A DNA stretch of 64,000 bases from Bacteroidota bacterium (GTDB lineage Bacteria > Bacteroidota > Ignavibacteria > Ignavibacteriales > Ignavibacteriaceae). Under the pieces are notes generated by a model. It was not told where the DNA came from. It ran no database searches and saw nothing but the letters and a program-made list of their open reading frames with translations. A program made the position numbers and the translations under genes. This document shows, one piece after another, positions 1 through 10,489 of this stretch. The DNA lies in the NCBI GenBank assembly GCA_021824565.1, contig JAKAKL010000083.1:1-64000 (forward strand), in the 5' to 3' direction. Numbering within the stretch: position 1 is the stretch's first letter; each line of letters opens with the position of its first letter.

Positions 1-2
1 TT

Positions 3-365
3 CAATTTAAATATTATATAATAGCGTTGTTGGCAATTACAATCTATCTTGCAGATAATTTAACAATGACAGAAATCCCCTGGGTAATAGTAATTGAAAA
101 TATTGTTACACTTTATTTGTTCTTGAAAATAACTCTTCTATACATTGATAAGCGCAAGGAGATAAATATTTTTCATGTAGTCATGGATTTATATCTTTTT
201 ACTTTAGCTATAAAATTCATTGCCTGGGTGATAGACATAAGGTTTGGCGTATTGTATTTCTATATCACGACTGCGTTTGAAATTCTAATAGGAATATTCT
301 TTATTTTTTACAACGACAATAATTCCCCCAAATTAAAGTTGAGACATGCGGCAGATTTGGAATGA
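3..365 (+). CDS. Integral membrane protein, 5'-truncated by window edge
   Basis: The frame is open from the left edge with no stop, so the gene probably starts before the window; a TTG at 27 is the first possible start inside it. The visible 121 residues contain three to four hydrophobic stretches (for example YLFLKITLLYI and YLFTLAIKFIAWVI) separated by short charged loops, which indicates a polytopic inner-membrane protein. The C-terminus is short and polar. I do not recognise the family and no enzymatic motif is visible. It is followed by about 500 bp of gene-free DNA, so it ends its transcription unit. Confidence 0.5.
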   Translation, partial: QFKYYIIALLAITIYLADNLTMTEIPWVIVIENIVTLYLFLKITLLYIDKRKEINIFHVVMDLYLFTLAIKFIAWVIDIRFGVLYFYITTAFEILIGIFFIFYNDNNSPKLKLRHAADLE

Positions 366-870
366 GCTAATTTAATCTCATCCCGCTTTTAAAGAATCAT
401 CTTTGTTCAGCATGCAGGTAATCATTAAAAACTTTTCTTTGCAACTCCTGTTATTACTGAAATTCATTGCGCTCATATAATTCCATCAAAGAAAATTGAT
501 TTAACTTCCTTAACTCTAATCCGCTTTAAACTGACGGAGCAGTTTAATCTAATTTATGCTAAACAAATATTTTATGCTGTCGATAATACATTAGTAAATT
601 TATACTTATAGAACACAAATTGTATAAGAATAAAAATCGTACGTACATAATTTTGATTTTATAGACAATGAAATTGTAATAATAGCAACTTCATCAATAA
701 AGAAATATGAGATTATTATTAAATAAATTTCTGGAACAGAGCCAGCCCTATCAGCTTTTCAATTACTATTTTTTACCACGAGCAAATCTTACTTTTTAAA
801 AATCAAATGACATTAAAAATTATCTAAATAAAGGTTACAAAAATATCAACACATTTACGGCAGGTTAAGC
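366..870. other. Gene-free AT-rich intergenic region
   Basis: About 505 bp between the truncated membrane protein and the chemoreceptor. It is very AT-rich with frequent stops in all frames. I see no tRNA-like fold, no strong hairpin with a T-run and no repeat shared with the rest of the window. The promoter of the chemoreceptor presumably lies in its right-hand part, but no box is convincing. Confidence 0.6.
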
Positions 871-3072
871 ATGAAGATTAAAAATTTTAAGGACTGGAGC
901 TTATTTTACAAAATTAATAGCATAGCAATATTGATACTTTTATTAGGAGCTGCTTTTATTTTTTTATTCATATTTCCTGCAATCAAAGATCAGGTATATA
1001 GCGACAAAGAGAAAGAATCGAAAAGCATAGTTGAGGTTGCATACTCACTTGTTCAAGATTATCAATCTCGATCCGAAAACGGAGAATTTGATTTGACCGA
1101 AGCGAAGAAAAGAGCAGCCTTAAGGATAAGTGCGCTCAGATACAACCAAACCGATTACTGCTGGATTAATGATCTTGACGCAAAAATGATTATGCATCCT
1201 TACCAAAAAGATCTGGACGGCAAAGATTTATCTGATTTCAAAGATCCGGATGGAAAGCATATTTTTCTTGAATTCATAAAGGCAGCTCAGCAGCCCGGCG
1301 GAGGTCCAGTAAGATACAGATGGCCTAAGCCCGGCTCTGACGAAGCAGTTACAAAAATTTCCTATGTAAAATTATTTAAACCGTGGGGATGGGTTATTGG
1401 TTCCGGAGAATATACAGACGGCATTGACAGCGAAATAAAAACTCTTGAAATAAAAATTCTTTTAGGACTTTTTAGTATTGTAATAGCGGCAATTGGTTTT
1501 AGCTATTACTATGCTAAAAAAATATCGACTCCTATAAATATGCTTAATGAAGCTGCGCAAAGAATAAGTCAAGGTGAACAAAATGTAAAAGTGGAAATAA
1601 ATTCAAAAGACGACATTGGCAGACTTTCGGATTCATTTAATATTATGTCGAAAAAAGTTGATAAACATTTAGAGGATATTGACGGGCTTCCAGGCGTTGT
1701 TGTCGGCATGGATAAAGAATTTAATATTAAGTATGTAAATAAAATGGCGGCAAATCTACTCGGTAAAGAACAAAAAGAATTAATCGGGTTGAAGTGTTAT
1801 GATTTTTTTAAGACAAACGACTGCCGCACTGCGAATTGCGCGTGCTTTCAGGCTATGCAAACGAACTCCGTATGTTCCGCTGAAACAATTGCAAGACCTC
1901 AAAGTAAAGAGATACCGATACTTTATACTGGAAAACCTACGTATGATGAAGCAGGAAATATTAACGGTGTAATGGAAGTAGTTGTCGATAATACAAAAGT
2001 CAAAGAACAGGAAAGATATTTAGACCAAAGCGTTAAAAAACTTTTGATACAGATGGATAAATTTTCATCTGGTGATTTAACATCTGCAATAGAGATAGCA
2101 GATAAAGGAGATGTCATTAGTAAGCTTTATCAAGGCTTTAATAAAGCAGTAAAAAGTTTAGGAGATACAATATCAAAAGTAATTGAGGCAGTAGATGCGA
2201 CCGCAAGCGCAAGCAATCAGATATCTTCAAGCACGGAAGAAATGGCAGCCGGCGCTCACGAGCAAAGTTCGCAGGCGGGAGAGGTAGCTGCATCAGTCGA
2301 AGAGATGACGAAAACTATTTTAGATACTTCAAAAAATTCATCGATAGCGGCTAATACGGCGAAACATGCCGGCTCGATTGCAAGGGCTGGAGATGAAGCT
2401 GTCAAAGAAACAATTGAAGGCATGAACAGAATTGCTCAAGTTGTAAAAGATTCCTCAGAGACGGTGCATAAATTAGGAAGCAGCAGCGATCAAATTGGAG
2501 AAATCATCCAGGTAATTGACGATATAGCAGACCAAACCAATTTGCTCGCGTTAAACGCAGCAATTGAAGCGGCAAGAGCCGGTGAACAAGGACGCGGCTT
2601 TGCTGTTGTTGCCGATGAAGTAAGAAAACTGGCTGAACGAACTACCAAGGCGACAAAAGAAATTGCAAACATGATAAGGCAGATACAAAAGGATACTGAA
2701 GGAGCAGTTTTGTCAATGCAAATGGGAACTGATGAAGTAGAAAAAGGCAAACTCTTAGCCGATAAATCCGGGAAATCATTAAAAGAAATTATAAGCGCTA
2801 CTGAAAAAGTTGTTGACGTTGTAACTCAAGTTGCGGCAGCAAGCGAAGAACAGTCGGCTGCTTCAGAACAAATAAGCAAGAACATCGAATCAATAAACAC
2901 TGTTACAAATGAAACGGCAGCGGGCTTGCATCAAATAGCAAAAGCATCGGAAGATTTAAACAAACTTACTGTAAGGCTTCAGTCAATAATTGCTAAGTTT
3001 AACATCGATAAGCAAAATATAGATTACCGCAAAAATATAAAGACAAGTAAGAGCTTTCAGGAAGTTGTATAA
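871..3072 (+). CDS. Methyl-accepting chemotaxis protein with sCache and Cys-containing PAS domains
   Basis: A 733-residue chemoreceptor. Residues about 13-38 form a membrane helix. Residues about 40-185 form a single Cache (sCache_2) sensor, with YCWIND and a [10 protein letters not shown] end. A second helix (about 192-212) leads into a HAMP domain, a cytoplasmic PAS domain (about 270-375), a second HAMP-like segment and a long MCP signalling coiled coil. The hairpin tip [20 protein letters not shown] at residues 554-573 is the CheA/CheW contact and is very well conserved. The PAS domain carries a cysteine cluster (Cys309, 318, 323, 325 and about 336), known from chemoreceptors of anaerobes and possibly able to bind a cofactor or sense redox. 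There is no C-terminal CheR-binding pentapeptide. No che genes are nearby, so this is an orphan receptor. The start has a weak GCAGG Shine-Dalgarno. Confidence 0.93.
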   Translation: MKIKNFKDWSLFYKINSIAILILLLGAAFIFLFIFPAIKDQVYSDKEKESKSIVEVAYSLVQDYQSRSENGEFDLTEAKKRAALRISALRYNQTDYCWINDLDAKMIMHPYQKDLDGKDLSDFKDPDGKHIFLEFIKAAQQPGGGPVRYRWPKPGSDEAVTKISYVKLFKPWGWVIGSGEYTDGIDSEIKTLEIKILLGLFSIVIAAIGFSYYYAKKISTPINMLNEAAQRISQGEQNVKVEINSKDDIGRLSDSFNIMSKKVDKHLEDIDGLPGVVVGMDKEFNIKYVNKMAANLLGKEQKELIGLKCYDFFKTNDCRTANCACFQAMQTNSVCSAETIARPQSKEIPILYTGKPTYDEAGNINGVMEVVVDNTKVKEQERYLDQSVKKLLIQMDKFSSGDLTSAIEIADKGDVISKLYQGFNKAVKSLGDTISKVIEAVDATASASNQISSSTEEMAAGAHEQSSQAGEVAASVEEMTKTILDTSKNSSIAANTAKHAGSIARAGDEAVKETIEGMNRIAQVVKDSSETVHKLGSSSDQIGEIIQVIDDIADQTNLLALNAAIEAARAGEQGRGFAVVADEVRKLAERTTKATKEIANMIRQIQKDTEGAVLSMQMGTDEVEKGKLLADKSGKSLKEIISATEKVVDVVTQVAAASEEQSAASEQISKNIESINTVTNETAAGLHQIAKASEDLNKLTVRLQSIIAKFNIDKQNIDYRKNIKTSKSFQEVV

Positions 3073-3226
3073 ATGAATTATACAAAAACACTGTTAATTA
3101 TTAAGAGATAATTTATCCCCACTAACAGGAAGGTTCACATTTATAATTTTAACTTGTTTTGATTTAATCTTTTTGTGATTAAATTAAATATATTATTTTG
3201 TAAAGAAATTATAAAAGGAAGTTATT

Positions 3227-4168
3227 ATGGGAAAATATATTCTTCTTTTATGTATGCTGCCAGCGATGCTGTCGGCACAGACAGATTCGTTAAAAGAACT
3301 ATTAAATTATTATCCTTTGCAAAAGGGAAATTACTGGCAGTACAAAAATTATTTTGAGCAAATGCCTTTCCCGCCGTCCGACTCCAATTTTTATTCTATT
3401 CAAGTAGCAGGCGATACATTGCTTGATAACGGACATTCGTATAAAATTCTTAAGTACACGGAAATCTTTCCAAACAATTATGCACATTATTATTACGAGA
3501 GAATTGACTCGTCAACGGGATGCGTGTACAGATATATAAATGACTCAACTGCAGGACATGAATACATGAGCGACAGTTTGTTTGCGAGTGAAGGCGATAC
3601 TATTTACAGTTCGAGAGACAGAATTTCACAATCCGGATATTATATTACAAAATGTATCTCCATAAAAGACGATAGCATCTTCGGAATGCAGACTCTATTC
3701 AAAACTTATTTTGACCAATCATTTTTGCCGGGCGTACAATATACATTTGCTAAGGGATTGGGAATTGTCTCGTCTTCGTCGTGCGAGATGGGCTGCAGCA
3801 ATTCTTCTTTAGTTTATGCTCTGGTGAACGACAAAGAATACGGGCAAAAAATTACCGCAGTGAGGAATGACGCAAATAATCTTCCTATGGCATTTAAGCT
3901 TTATCAGAATTATCCGAATCCCTTCAACCCGACAACCACGATAGAATATTCATTGTCAAAACCGGAACACGTGGTGCTAAAAGTCTATGATGAACTTGGC
4001 AGAGAGATAACCACATTAGTTGATGATGAACAGAATGCCGGCAATTATAGAGTTCAATTAAATGCACAGCGGACAATTAGCAGCAGACAACTATCAAGCG
4101 GAATATATTATTATAAATTATCAGCCGGGAAATTTTCTGCTGTAAAGAAATTACTTCTGCTGAAATAA
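3227..4168 (+). CDS. Secreted protein with T9SS type A sorting domain
   Basis: A 313-residue protein with a short signal peptide ending about LSAQ (residue 18), then an unrecognised region of about 200 residues rich in Tyr and Ser. The C-terminal T9SS sorting module of about 85 residues begins at YQNYPNPFNPTTTIEYSL and ends SAVKKLLLLK. The module directs export through the outer membrane by the type IX system and is typical of Bacteroidota and Ignavibacteria. The middle region opens with a YYPLQKGNYWQYKN segment, which is common in uncharacterised secreted proteins of this lineage. The start is well placed behind AAGGAAG. I cannot assign a substrate or activity. Confidence 0.85.
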   Translation: MGKYILLLCMLPAMLSAQTDSLKELLNYYPLQKGNYWQYKNYFEQMPFPPSDSNFYSIQVAGDTLLDNGHSYKILKYTEIFPNNYAHYYYERIDSSTGCVYRYINDSTAGHEYMSDSLFASEGDTIYSSRDRISQSGYYITKCISIKDDSIFGMQTLFKTYFDQSFLPGVQYTFAKGLGIVSSSSCEMGCSNSSLVYALVNDKEYGQKITAVRNDANNLPMAFKLYQNYPNPFNPTTTIEYSLSKPEHVVLKVYDELGREITTLVDDEQNAGNYRVQLNAQRTISSRQLSSGIYYYKLSAGKFSAVKKLLLLK

Positions 4169-4328
4169 TATAAATACTACGGCGGTTCACGCTGCCTTAA
4201 AATATGGTGGATGAAATAAGTTCAAAACATAAACAATAGCTTATGAAAATTTTGTTTTGGAAATTAGCCGAGGGATTGTATTTTATGTTCACCTTAATTT
4301 AATTCATTAATAATATAAGGAGAATAAG

Positions 4329-4892
4329 ATGGTTGGTTTGTTTTCTTTATGGCTTCCTATCCTTTTGTCCGCAGTCGCAGTTTTTATCGTAAGTTCTCTT
4401 CTTCACATGGTAACACCGTGGCATAAGAATGACTTTTCTAAAATTCCGGATGAAGATAAAATAATGGACACGCTTCGTCCTTTTGCCACGCCTGCCGGAG
4501 ATTATATGGTGCCAATGGCATCCGGGACCAAAGAGATGCGCTCGCAGGAGTTTAAGGAAAAATATGAAAAAGGTCCTGTTATGATCGTAAATGTTTTTCC
4601 GAAGCGACCAATGTCAATGACAAAAAATTTAGTTCAGTGGTTTGTCTATGCTCTTGTTGTAGGAATTTTTGCAGCATATGTTACAAGCCGCGCTGTACTT
4701 GCTGGAGGAGAATACCTGCATGTATTCAGGTTCGCGGGAGTAACGGCATTTCTATCATACTCGGTGGCATTGTGGCAAATGTCGATATGGTATAACAGAC
4801 CCTGGAGCCTTACGTGCAAAATAACAATCGATGGATTACTATATGCAGTTATAACCGCTGGAATATTCGGCTGGCTTTGGCCTGCTATGTAA
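4329..4892 (+). CDS. Conserved four-helix membrane protein of unknown function
   Basis: A 187-residue protein. One hydrophobic helix lies at residues 5-28, followed by an amphipathic soluble section of about 75 residues (with MVPMASGTKEMRSQEF and a VFPKRP motif). Three more hydrophobic segments follow, ending WLWPAM at the C-terminus. The start is decided by a strong AAGGAGA Shine-Dalgarno 8 bases upstream. A perfect Rho-independent terminator lies 23 bases after the stop, so the gene is probably monocistronic. I recognise no characterised family. The topology would suit a small membrane accessory protein, but no function should be inferred. Confidence 0.75.
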   Translation: MVGLFSLWLPILLSAVAVFIVSSLLHMVTPWHKNDFSKIPDEDKIMDTLRPFATPAGDYMVPMASGTKEMRSQEFKEKYEKGPVMIVNVFPKRPMSMTKNLVQWFVYALVVGIFAAYVTSRAVLAGGEYLHVFRFAGVTAFLSYSVALWQMSIWYNRPWSLTCKITIDGLLYAVITAGIFGWLWPAM

Positions 4893-4915
4893 AAGTCTTT
4901 TAATATAAATGACGA

Positions 4916-4940
4916 GGCTGCATAATTGCAGCCTTTTTTA
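4916..4940 (+). terminator. Rho-independent terminator after the four-helix membrane protein
   Basis: GGCTGCA, a TAAT loop and TGCAGCC form a perfect 7-bp GC-rich stem, followed directly by TTTTTT. It lies 23 bases after the stop at 4892 and reads on the plus strand. Confidence 0.9.
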
Positions 4941-5077
4941 TATTGTAGATCCTTGCTATAAACTATTAATAATTATTTCCGATTATAAATCAGTATTTTA
5001 GTCTGAAGATTATTTTTTACTAATATAAAATTTTAGGAATAATTATTAATAATTTCTTTCCGGATAACGATAACAGC

Positions 5078-5260
5078 ATGGAAGATTTTGAAAGCTGCAG
5101 CGTGAGAGAATTGCGCTCTGGGCAGCTTTTGATATGCTTGTCTAACAAGCCTGCATGTCATGATTATTTCCAGGTAGGAGATGAAAAGTTCTGCCAGAAT
5201 CCTTTAGTAAGGGAAATAACAAACAAAAAAAAGGGAGATCAACAAAAGAACAAATCCTAA
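5078..5260 (+). CDS. Possible small four-cysteine protein
   Basis: A 60-codon frame with four cysteines in its first 41 residues (Cys7, 20, 28 and 39; a spacing seen in small metal-binding or structural proteins) and a lysine-rich tail ending KKKGDQQKNKS. It lies alone between a terminator and the large kinase. There is no clear Shine-Dalgarno in front of the ATG, so translation is doubtful. The composition resembles real coding sequence more than the surrounding AT-rich DNA does, and that is the only support. The function is unknown. Confidence 0.35.
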   Translation: MEDFESCSVRELRSGQLLICLSNKPACHDYFQVGDEKFCQNPLVREITNKKKGDQQKNKS

Positions 5261-5462
5261 TTACGATTTTAAAAAGGCTTTGCTATTTAAGCCGCTTATC
5301 ATTCCTCAACCTTTCATTATTACTCTCTATACCGATCGCAATTAAGCTGAAAATAATTTATTAATAATTAACCGAAAAAATTGAAACTTATAATATTTAG
5401 ATATAAATTCTCACTGAGTTTAAAATGACTACATGGGAAAAAGTATAGCTTTAGGAAATATT

Positions 5463-8400
5463 ATGGGCACAAAGAAAGATTCCAAAGGAAAAATTGCCGG
5501 CAAGCCTGTCAAGTCTTCAAAAAAGCAGAGTGAAGAATTATACCGTTTGATATTTGACAATGCGCCTTCAGGTATTTTCCATTTTGATAAGAACGGGATA
5601 ATTACTTCATGCAACGACAACTTCGTTAAAATTATCGGCTCATCCAGAAAAGCACTAATCGGACTGAATACGCTTAAGCTCTCAAATAAAAAAGTTGTAT
5701 CTGAAATTAAAAAAACACTTAAAGGAAAGCCCGGCTATTATGAAGGCATTTATGAGTCGGAAACAGGACACAAGACAACTCAAATAAAGCTGAGTTTATC
5801 TCCCATAAAAAATAAAGGAAAACAAATTGACAGCGGCATCGGGATAGTTGATGATATTACTGAGCGAAAAGTTTCGGAAGAATGGATAAAAATAATTTTG
5901 AATGAACAGCGAACGATACTTAGTACTGTCTCGGTAGGAATCAGCCACGTTATAGATAGAAAAATTATTTGGTCCAACGAAGCTCATGATAAAATGTTCG
6001 GCTACAAAGCCGGAGAGACAAAAGGAATTAATACTGAAGTATTTTTTGCCGATAAAGCCCAGTATCAGAAACTAGGAAAGGAAGGTTACCCGCTTCTGAA
6101 AGGCGGCAAAAAATATTATACGGAAACTGAACTAAAGAAAAAGAACGGCACAAAAATCTGGTGCGGCATGACCGGGCATATAATTAATAAAGAACACCCG
6201 GAAGAAGGATACATCTGGATATTGCAGGATATCAGCGAAAGAAAAGAATCTGAAAATGCCGTAAAAGAAAGTGAAGAACGCAACCGCCTGGTGATGGAAA
6301 ATAGTTTGGACGGGATAATATTGTCTGTATCTCACGGACCAATATTTTCAGCTAATCCTGCAGCCTGCAGAATGCTTCAAAGAACCGAAGAAGAGATATG
6401 CAATTCTACCAGAGAAGAATTAATAGACTTTAATGATCCGAACTTTAAAATATTTGTAGAAGAAAGAAGACGCGCCGGTAAGGCAAAGGGCGAGCTTTAC
6501 ATGTTCAGGAAGGACGGAACAAGATTTCCGGCAGAGGTATCATCAACTTTATTTGAAGACAGCAAAGGACAGAAAAAAACCGGTATGATAATCCGCGACA
6601 TTTCAGAAAGAAAACAAGCGGAGGAAATATTAAGCATAAGCGAGTCGCAGTTAAAAGCGGTTCTGAATAACTCGCGCGACGCAATCGGCGTTCATGTGGA
6701 TGGCGTATGGGAGATGTGCAATCCGGCTGCGGTAAGACTCTTTGGCTTCAGATCTGAGGATGAGGCAGTTGGAACGCTGCTGCTGAATGTAATTGCTAAA
6801 GATGAACATGAAAGAATAAAAAATTTTGTACGGCTTAGGAAGGAAGGAAAAGAAGCGCCCCACGAATACGTTACGCGGGGCTTAAAACAAGATGGGACGG
6901 AATTCGATATGGATGTAAGGCTTTCATCATTCCAGGCAAGCGGTAAAACTCACGTCGTAGTAACATTACGCGATATAACTGAACAGAAAGCCGCGGAAAA
7001 AAGAATCGAGGAGCAAATAAAAAACTTCCGTCTGCTTTTTGATAATTCACCCATAGGGATTTTATCCGCATCCACGGACGGCACTATATTAGATTCAAAC
7101 AACTCTTTGCTGACTATGCTTGGCTCGCCTTCGCTTGAAGATACAAAAAAAATAAACATTATAAAGTTTCCGCCTTTAGTAAAAAGCGGTTATTCAAACA
7201 ACTTTAAAAAATGCGTGGAAGATAATACGATCGTCTTCTTTGAATTTCCTTACACTTCAAAATGGGGGAATGACCTTTATTTTGCAAGCTACCTGGTCCC
7301 GTTTACGAATGACGAAGGCGCGGTGGTAAAAATTTATAACTTTATGGTCGATATTACCGAGCGTAAGAAAAGCGAAGAAGAGGCAATACAAAATGAAAAG
7401 AACTTCAGACTGTTATTTGAAAGCTCGCCGCTGGGAATATATATGGCGGCGCCCGATGGAACTATTATCGACGGCAACAGCGCACTAATAAAAATATTAG
7501 GCTCGCCGTCGCTTGAGGCAACTAAGCAAATAAATGTTTTAACTTTTCCTCCTCTGGTTGAAAACGGGTACGCCGATAATTTTAGAAAATGCGTGAAGGA
7601 AAATAGAGTAATATTTATCGAAATATTTTACAGGACAAAATGGGGAAGAGAATTATTCCTTTCAAGCTATCTTGTCCCGCTTGCAAATGACAAGGGAGAA
7701 GTAGAAAAAGTTTATACTTTAATGTCCGATATAACTGAAAGAAAAATTGCTGAAAGAGGTTTGATCCAGCATGCCGAAGAAATTAATAATCTTTATGAAT
7801 CATCCATCGATCTCGCCGGACTGCCGGAAAGCATGGACAAGCTTCTAAATTCAATTGTTAAAAAAGCAATATTGCTTCTTAATAGAAAAGACGGCGGACT
7901 TTATTTGTTCGACAATGAAAAAGGCGATCTTTTCGTGGCTGCTACAACCAATACTATGAAGTCTCTTGGCTCGCGCGTGAAATTTGGTGAAGGTATGGCT
8001 GGCAGAGTTGCTGAATCGAGAAAGCCTTTGATCATCGACGACTACAGTAAATGGGAGTTCAGGCTTCCGCTATACGACGGCTCGGATTTAACAACTGTAA
8101 TAGAAGTCCCTATTATTTACCGTGATGAATTGCTTGGCGTTTTGGTGATTGAAGAGTACGGTAAAGAAGCCGCGAGATTTACTGAAGATGATTTACGCGT
8201 CTTGACAATTTTCGCCGGACAGGTTGCCGGAGCTATTTACAGCGCAAAAGAATATTATCATGTAAAACAAATAATGGAGGAGCTTGATAACTACTTTACC
8301 AGCGCGCTTGATCTATTCTGTATAGCAAGCCTTGACGGTAAATTCGTTAAGCTTAATAAGGAATGGGAAAATGTACTCGGCTATAATATTTCAGAGCTGA

Positions 8401-10202
8401 TCGGCAAAGACATTTTTGATTATGTCCATCCCGATGATCATGAACCTACAAGGCAGGCAATCAAAGATCAGTCTAACGGCAAGGCTATTTTTAATTTTAT
8501 CAATCGTTATATGACTAAAGGAGGATCATACAAGATTATAGAATGGCGTTCAAAGGCTTCCGGGAACCTGCTGTACGCCGCCGCGCGCGATATAACTGAG
8601 CGTAAACAAACTGAAGACGCGCTGAGACAAAGCGAAGAAAAATTTTATAAAGCATTCAATAATTCTCCATTAATTTTAAGCTTGTCAGAAATAGATACGG
8701 GCAAATTTATAGAAGTAAATGAAACAGCATGCAGCTTATCAGGATTTAGTAGAAATGAAGTCATTGGGAAAACTTCTATTGAGATGGGCTGGATCTCTCG
8801 CGACGATAGAAAAAGAATTCAAACAATTCTTAAAAATGAAGGAATGGTTAAAGATTTACAACTGGAACTTCATTCTAAAAATGGAACTAAAATTACCGTA
8901 TCATACTCGGCTAATATTATAGAGATAGACGGCAAAAAAGTATTATTGTCAATTTCGGAAAACCTTACTGAAAGGATGAAAGCAGAAATCGCCTTAAAGG
9001 AAAGCGAAGAAAGACTAAGAACTTTAATTAATTCTACGCCTGACATAATCTGTTTTAAAGATAAAGACGGTCGATGGCTCATTGCAAATGAATCTTACCT
9101 CCAGCTCTTAAAAATTGAAAACTATGATTACTTCGGCAAGAAAGATGAAGAGCTTGCCGGGCATACGGACCCGCTGTTGAAAAACGTATTTCAAAAATGT
9201 ATTGAAGCTGACAGGATGGCGTGGGAATCGAAAACAATTTATAAGACCGAAATGACAGTCCCCGGTACCAACGGCACCAATAAAGTTTTTGATATGATTG
9301 AAGCGCCTGTCTTCGAGGCAAACGGCGAAAGACAGGGACTTGTAATTTTGGGCAGAGACGTAACAATCCAGAAGAAGAATGAAGAAATCCTGATGAAGTT
9401 AAATATTGAACTTCAGTCTTCAAGAATTAAAGCTGAAGAAGCTCTCGATCAGAAGAATCTTTTGGTCAACGATCTAACTTTGATTAAGGATAAACTCGAA
9501 AAGATAAATTCTGAAAAGGATAAATTCTTCTCGATAATTGCGCATGACTTGAAAAGTCCGTTCCAGGGATTTATCGGTTTAACAGAATTAATATCTGAAG
9601 ACTTTAATAATTTTAATATTGCGGAGCTGTCTGAATTAACTAAAGACATGCACGACAACGCCACAAACTTATTCAAGCTTCTTGAGAATTTACTGCTATG
9701 GGCGCGGATGCAGCAGGGAAGCGTCGGCTTTAGCCCCGTGGAAATTAATTTATCAGATATAGTATGGCAAAATATAAGACTGATAGAAAAGCGCGGCGAA
9801 CAAAAAGAAGTTAATATTATTTCGCAGGTAACACCTGATAAAAAGCTGACAGCCGATGAAGAAATGCTTAACACAATTTTGCGAAATCTATTATCAAATG
9901 CACTTAAGTTTACAAAGAGAGGCGGTAAAATAGTTGTCGATGCGAAGAGGCAAGAGAATAATATGATGGAAATCTCTGTGGCTGATACCGGTATAGGAAT
10001 GACCGAAGAGTTATCATCCAGGATATTTAGTATAAATGAAAAGGTCGGACGTGAAGGAACAGAAGGTGAAAAAAGCACCGGTTTAGGTCTGCTTCTGTGT
10101 AAAGAATTCGTAGAGAAGCATGGCGGAAGAATTTGGGTTGAAAGCGAAGCGGATAAAGGCAGTACTTTTTATTTCACTCTGCCGGTTGCATTAATGAATT
10201 GA
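5463..10202 (+). CDS. Large multi-PAS/GAF sensor histidine kinase
   Basis: About 1,579 residues. I count nine PAS domains, most ending in the typical D(I/V)(T/S)ERK junction, with one GAF domain between PAS 6 and PAS 7 (GEGMAGRVAES segment). A coiled coil follows, then a HisKA domain with the phospho-acceptor in SIIAHDLKSPF (His1361 from this start) and a HATPase_c domain with N-box LRNLLSNALKFT, G1 DTGIGM and G2 TGLGLLLCKEF. There is no transmembrane segment and no receiver domain, so it is a cytoplasmic sensor that must phosphorylate a separate regulator, and none is adjacent. PAS 5 and PAS 6 are close copies of each other (both contain LGSPSLE and a FPPLV block), pointing to internal duplication. 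ATG 5463 is preferred over ATG 5433 because AGGAA precedes it at the right distance. The ligand is unknown. Confidence 0.9.
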   Translation: MGTKKDSKGKIAGKPVKSSKKQSEELYRLIFDNAPSGIFHFDKNGIITSCNDNFVKIIGSSRKALIGLNTLKLSNKKVVSEIKKTLKGKPGYYEGIYESETGHKTTQIKLSLSPIKNKGKQIDSGIGIVDDITERKVSEEWIKIILNEQRTILSTVSVGISHVIDRKIIWSNEAHDKMFGYKAGETKGINTEVFFADKAQYQKLGKEGYPLLKGGKKYYTETELKKKNGTKIWCGMTGHIINKEHPEEGYIWILQDISERKESENAVKESEERNRLVMENSLDGIILSVSHGPIFSANPAACRMLQRTEEEICNSTREELIDFNDPNFKIFVEERRRAGKAKGELYMFRKDGTRFPAEVSSTLFEDSKGQKKTGMIIRDISERKQAEEILSISESQLKAVLNNSRDAIGVHVDGVWEMCNPAAVRLFGFRSEDEAVGTLLLNVIAKDEHERIKNFVRLRKEGKEAPHEYVTRGLKQDGTEFDMDVRLSSFQASGKTHVVVTLRDITEQKAAEKRIEEQIKNFRLLFDNSPIGILSASTDGTILDSNNSLLTMLGSPSLEDTKKINIIKFPPLVKSGYSNNFKKCVEDNTIVFFEFPYTSKWGNDLYFASYLVPFTNDEGAVVKIYNFMVDITERKKSEEEAIQNEKNFRLLFESSPLGIYMAAPDGTIIDGNSALIKILGSPSLEATKQINVLTFPPLVENGYADNFRKCVKENRVIFIEIFYRTKWGRELFLSSYLVPLANDKGEVEKVYTLMSDITERKIAERGLIQHAEEINNLYESSIDLAGLPESMDKLLNSIVKKAILLLNRKDGGLYLFDNEKGDLFVAATTNTMKSLGSRVKFGEGMAGRVAESRKPLIIDDYSKWEFRLPLYDGSDLTTVIEVPIIYRDELLGVLVIEEYGKEAARFTEDDLRVLTIFAGQVAGAIYSAKEYYHVKQIMEELDNYFTSALDLFCIASLDGKFVKLNKEWENVLGYNISELIGKDIFDYVHPDDHEPTRQAIKDQSNGKAIFNFINRYMTKGGSYKIIEWRSKASGNLLYAAARDITERKQTEDALRQSEEKFYKAFNNSPLILSLSEIDTGKFIEVNETACSLSGFSRNEVIGKTSIEMGWISRDDRKRIQTILKNEGMVKDLQLELHSKNGTKITVSYSANIIEIDGKKVLLSISENLTERMKAEIALKESEERLRTLINSTPDIICFKDKDGRWLIANESYLQLLKIENYDYFGKKDEELAGHTDPLLKNVFQKCIEADRMAWESKTIYKTEMTVPGTNGTNKVFDMIEAPVFEANGERQGLVILGRDVTIQKKNEEILMKLNIELQSSRIKAEEALDQKNLLVNDLTLIKDKLEKINSEKDKFFSIIAHDLKSPFQGFIGLTELISEDFNNFNIAELSELTKDMHDNATNLFKLLENLLLWARMQQGSVGFSPVEINLSDIVWQNIRLIEKRGEQKEVNIISQVTPDKKLTADEEMLNTILRNLLSNALKFTKRGGKIVVDAKRQENNMMEISVADTGIGMTEELSSRIFSINEKVGREGTEGEKSTGLGLLLCKEFVEKHGGRIWVESEADKGSTFYFTLPVALMN

Positions 10203-10311
10203 GCTACTAATAACTGCTAAACTCATAATTTTAATATTTACTGAAGTAACGCAAAATTGATATTGGGTTTATAAAAATGTTTATACAAACCAGTTGTGAC
10301 TAGATTGTAAG

Positions 10312-10345
10312 CCGTTCCGCCGAAGGACGGACAGGTGAAACGGTT
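10312..10345. repeat. Dispersed palindromic repeat, copy 1
   Basis: A 34-bp sequence starting CCGTTCCGCCGAAGG and ending GGTGAAACGGTT. It recurs exactly, in inverse orientation, at about 33620-33653. Its ends (AACCGTT/AACGGTT in the second copy) are complementary, so it can fold. It lies in the non-coding gap between the multi-PAS kinase and the IS3 element. Confidence 0.75.
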
Positions 10346-10489
10346 ATAATAGCGCATATTTTTCCCATATAACCTTCGGATTAAGAGGCTGTGTGAAAAT
10401 TATTTTAATTGCATAGAACTCAACCCCCGTGTATCGTCCTGAAAAAAGTTGACAACTTTTATTACTTAATAATTTACTTTCATATAACC

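Noticed and set aside
4180-4205. Hairpin GGCGG/CGCTGCC after the T9SS protein as terminator
   Set aside because: The stem needs a bulge and is followed by no T-run, so support is too weak.
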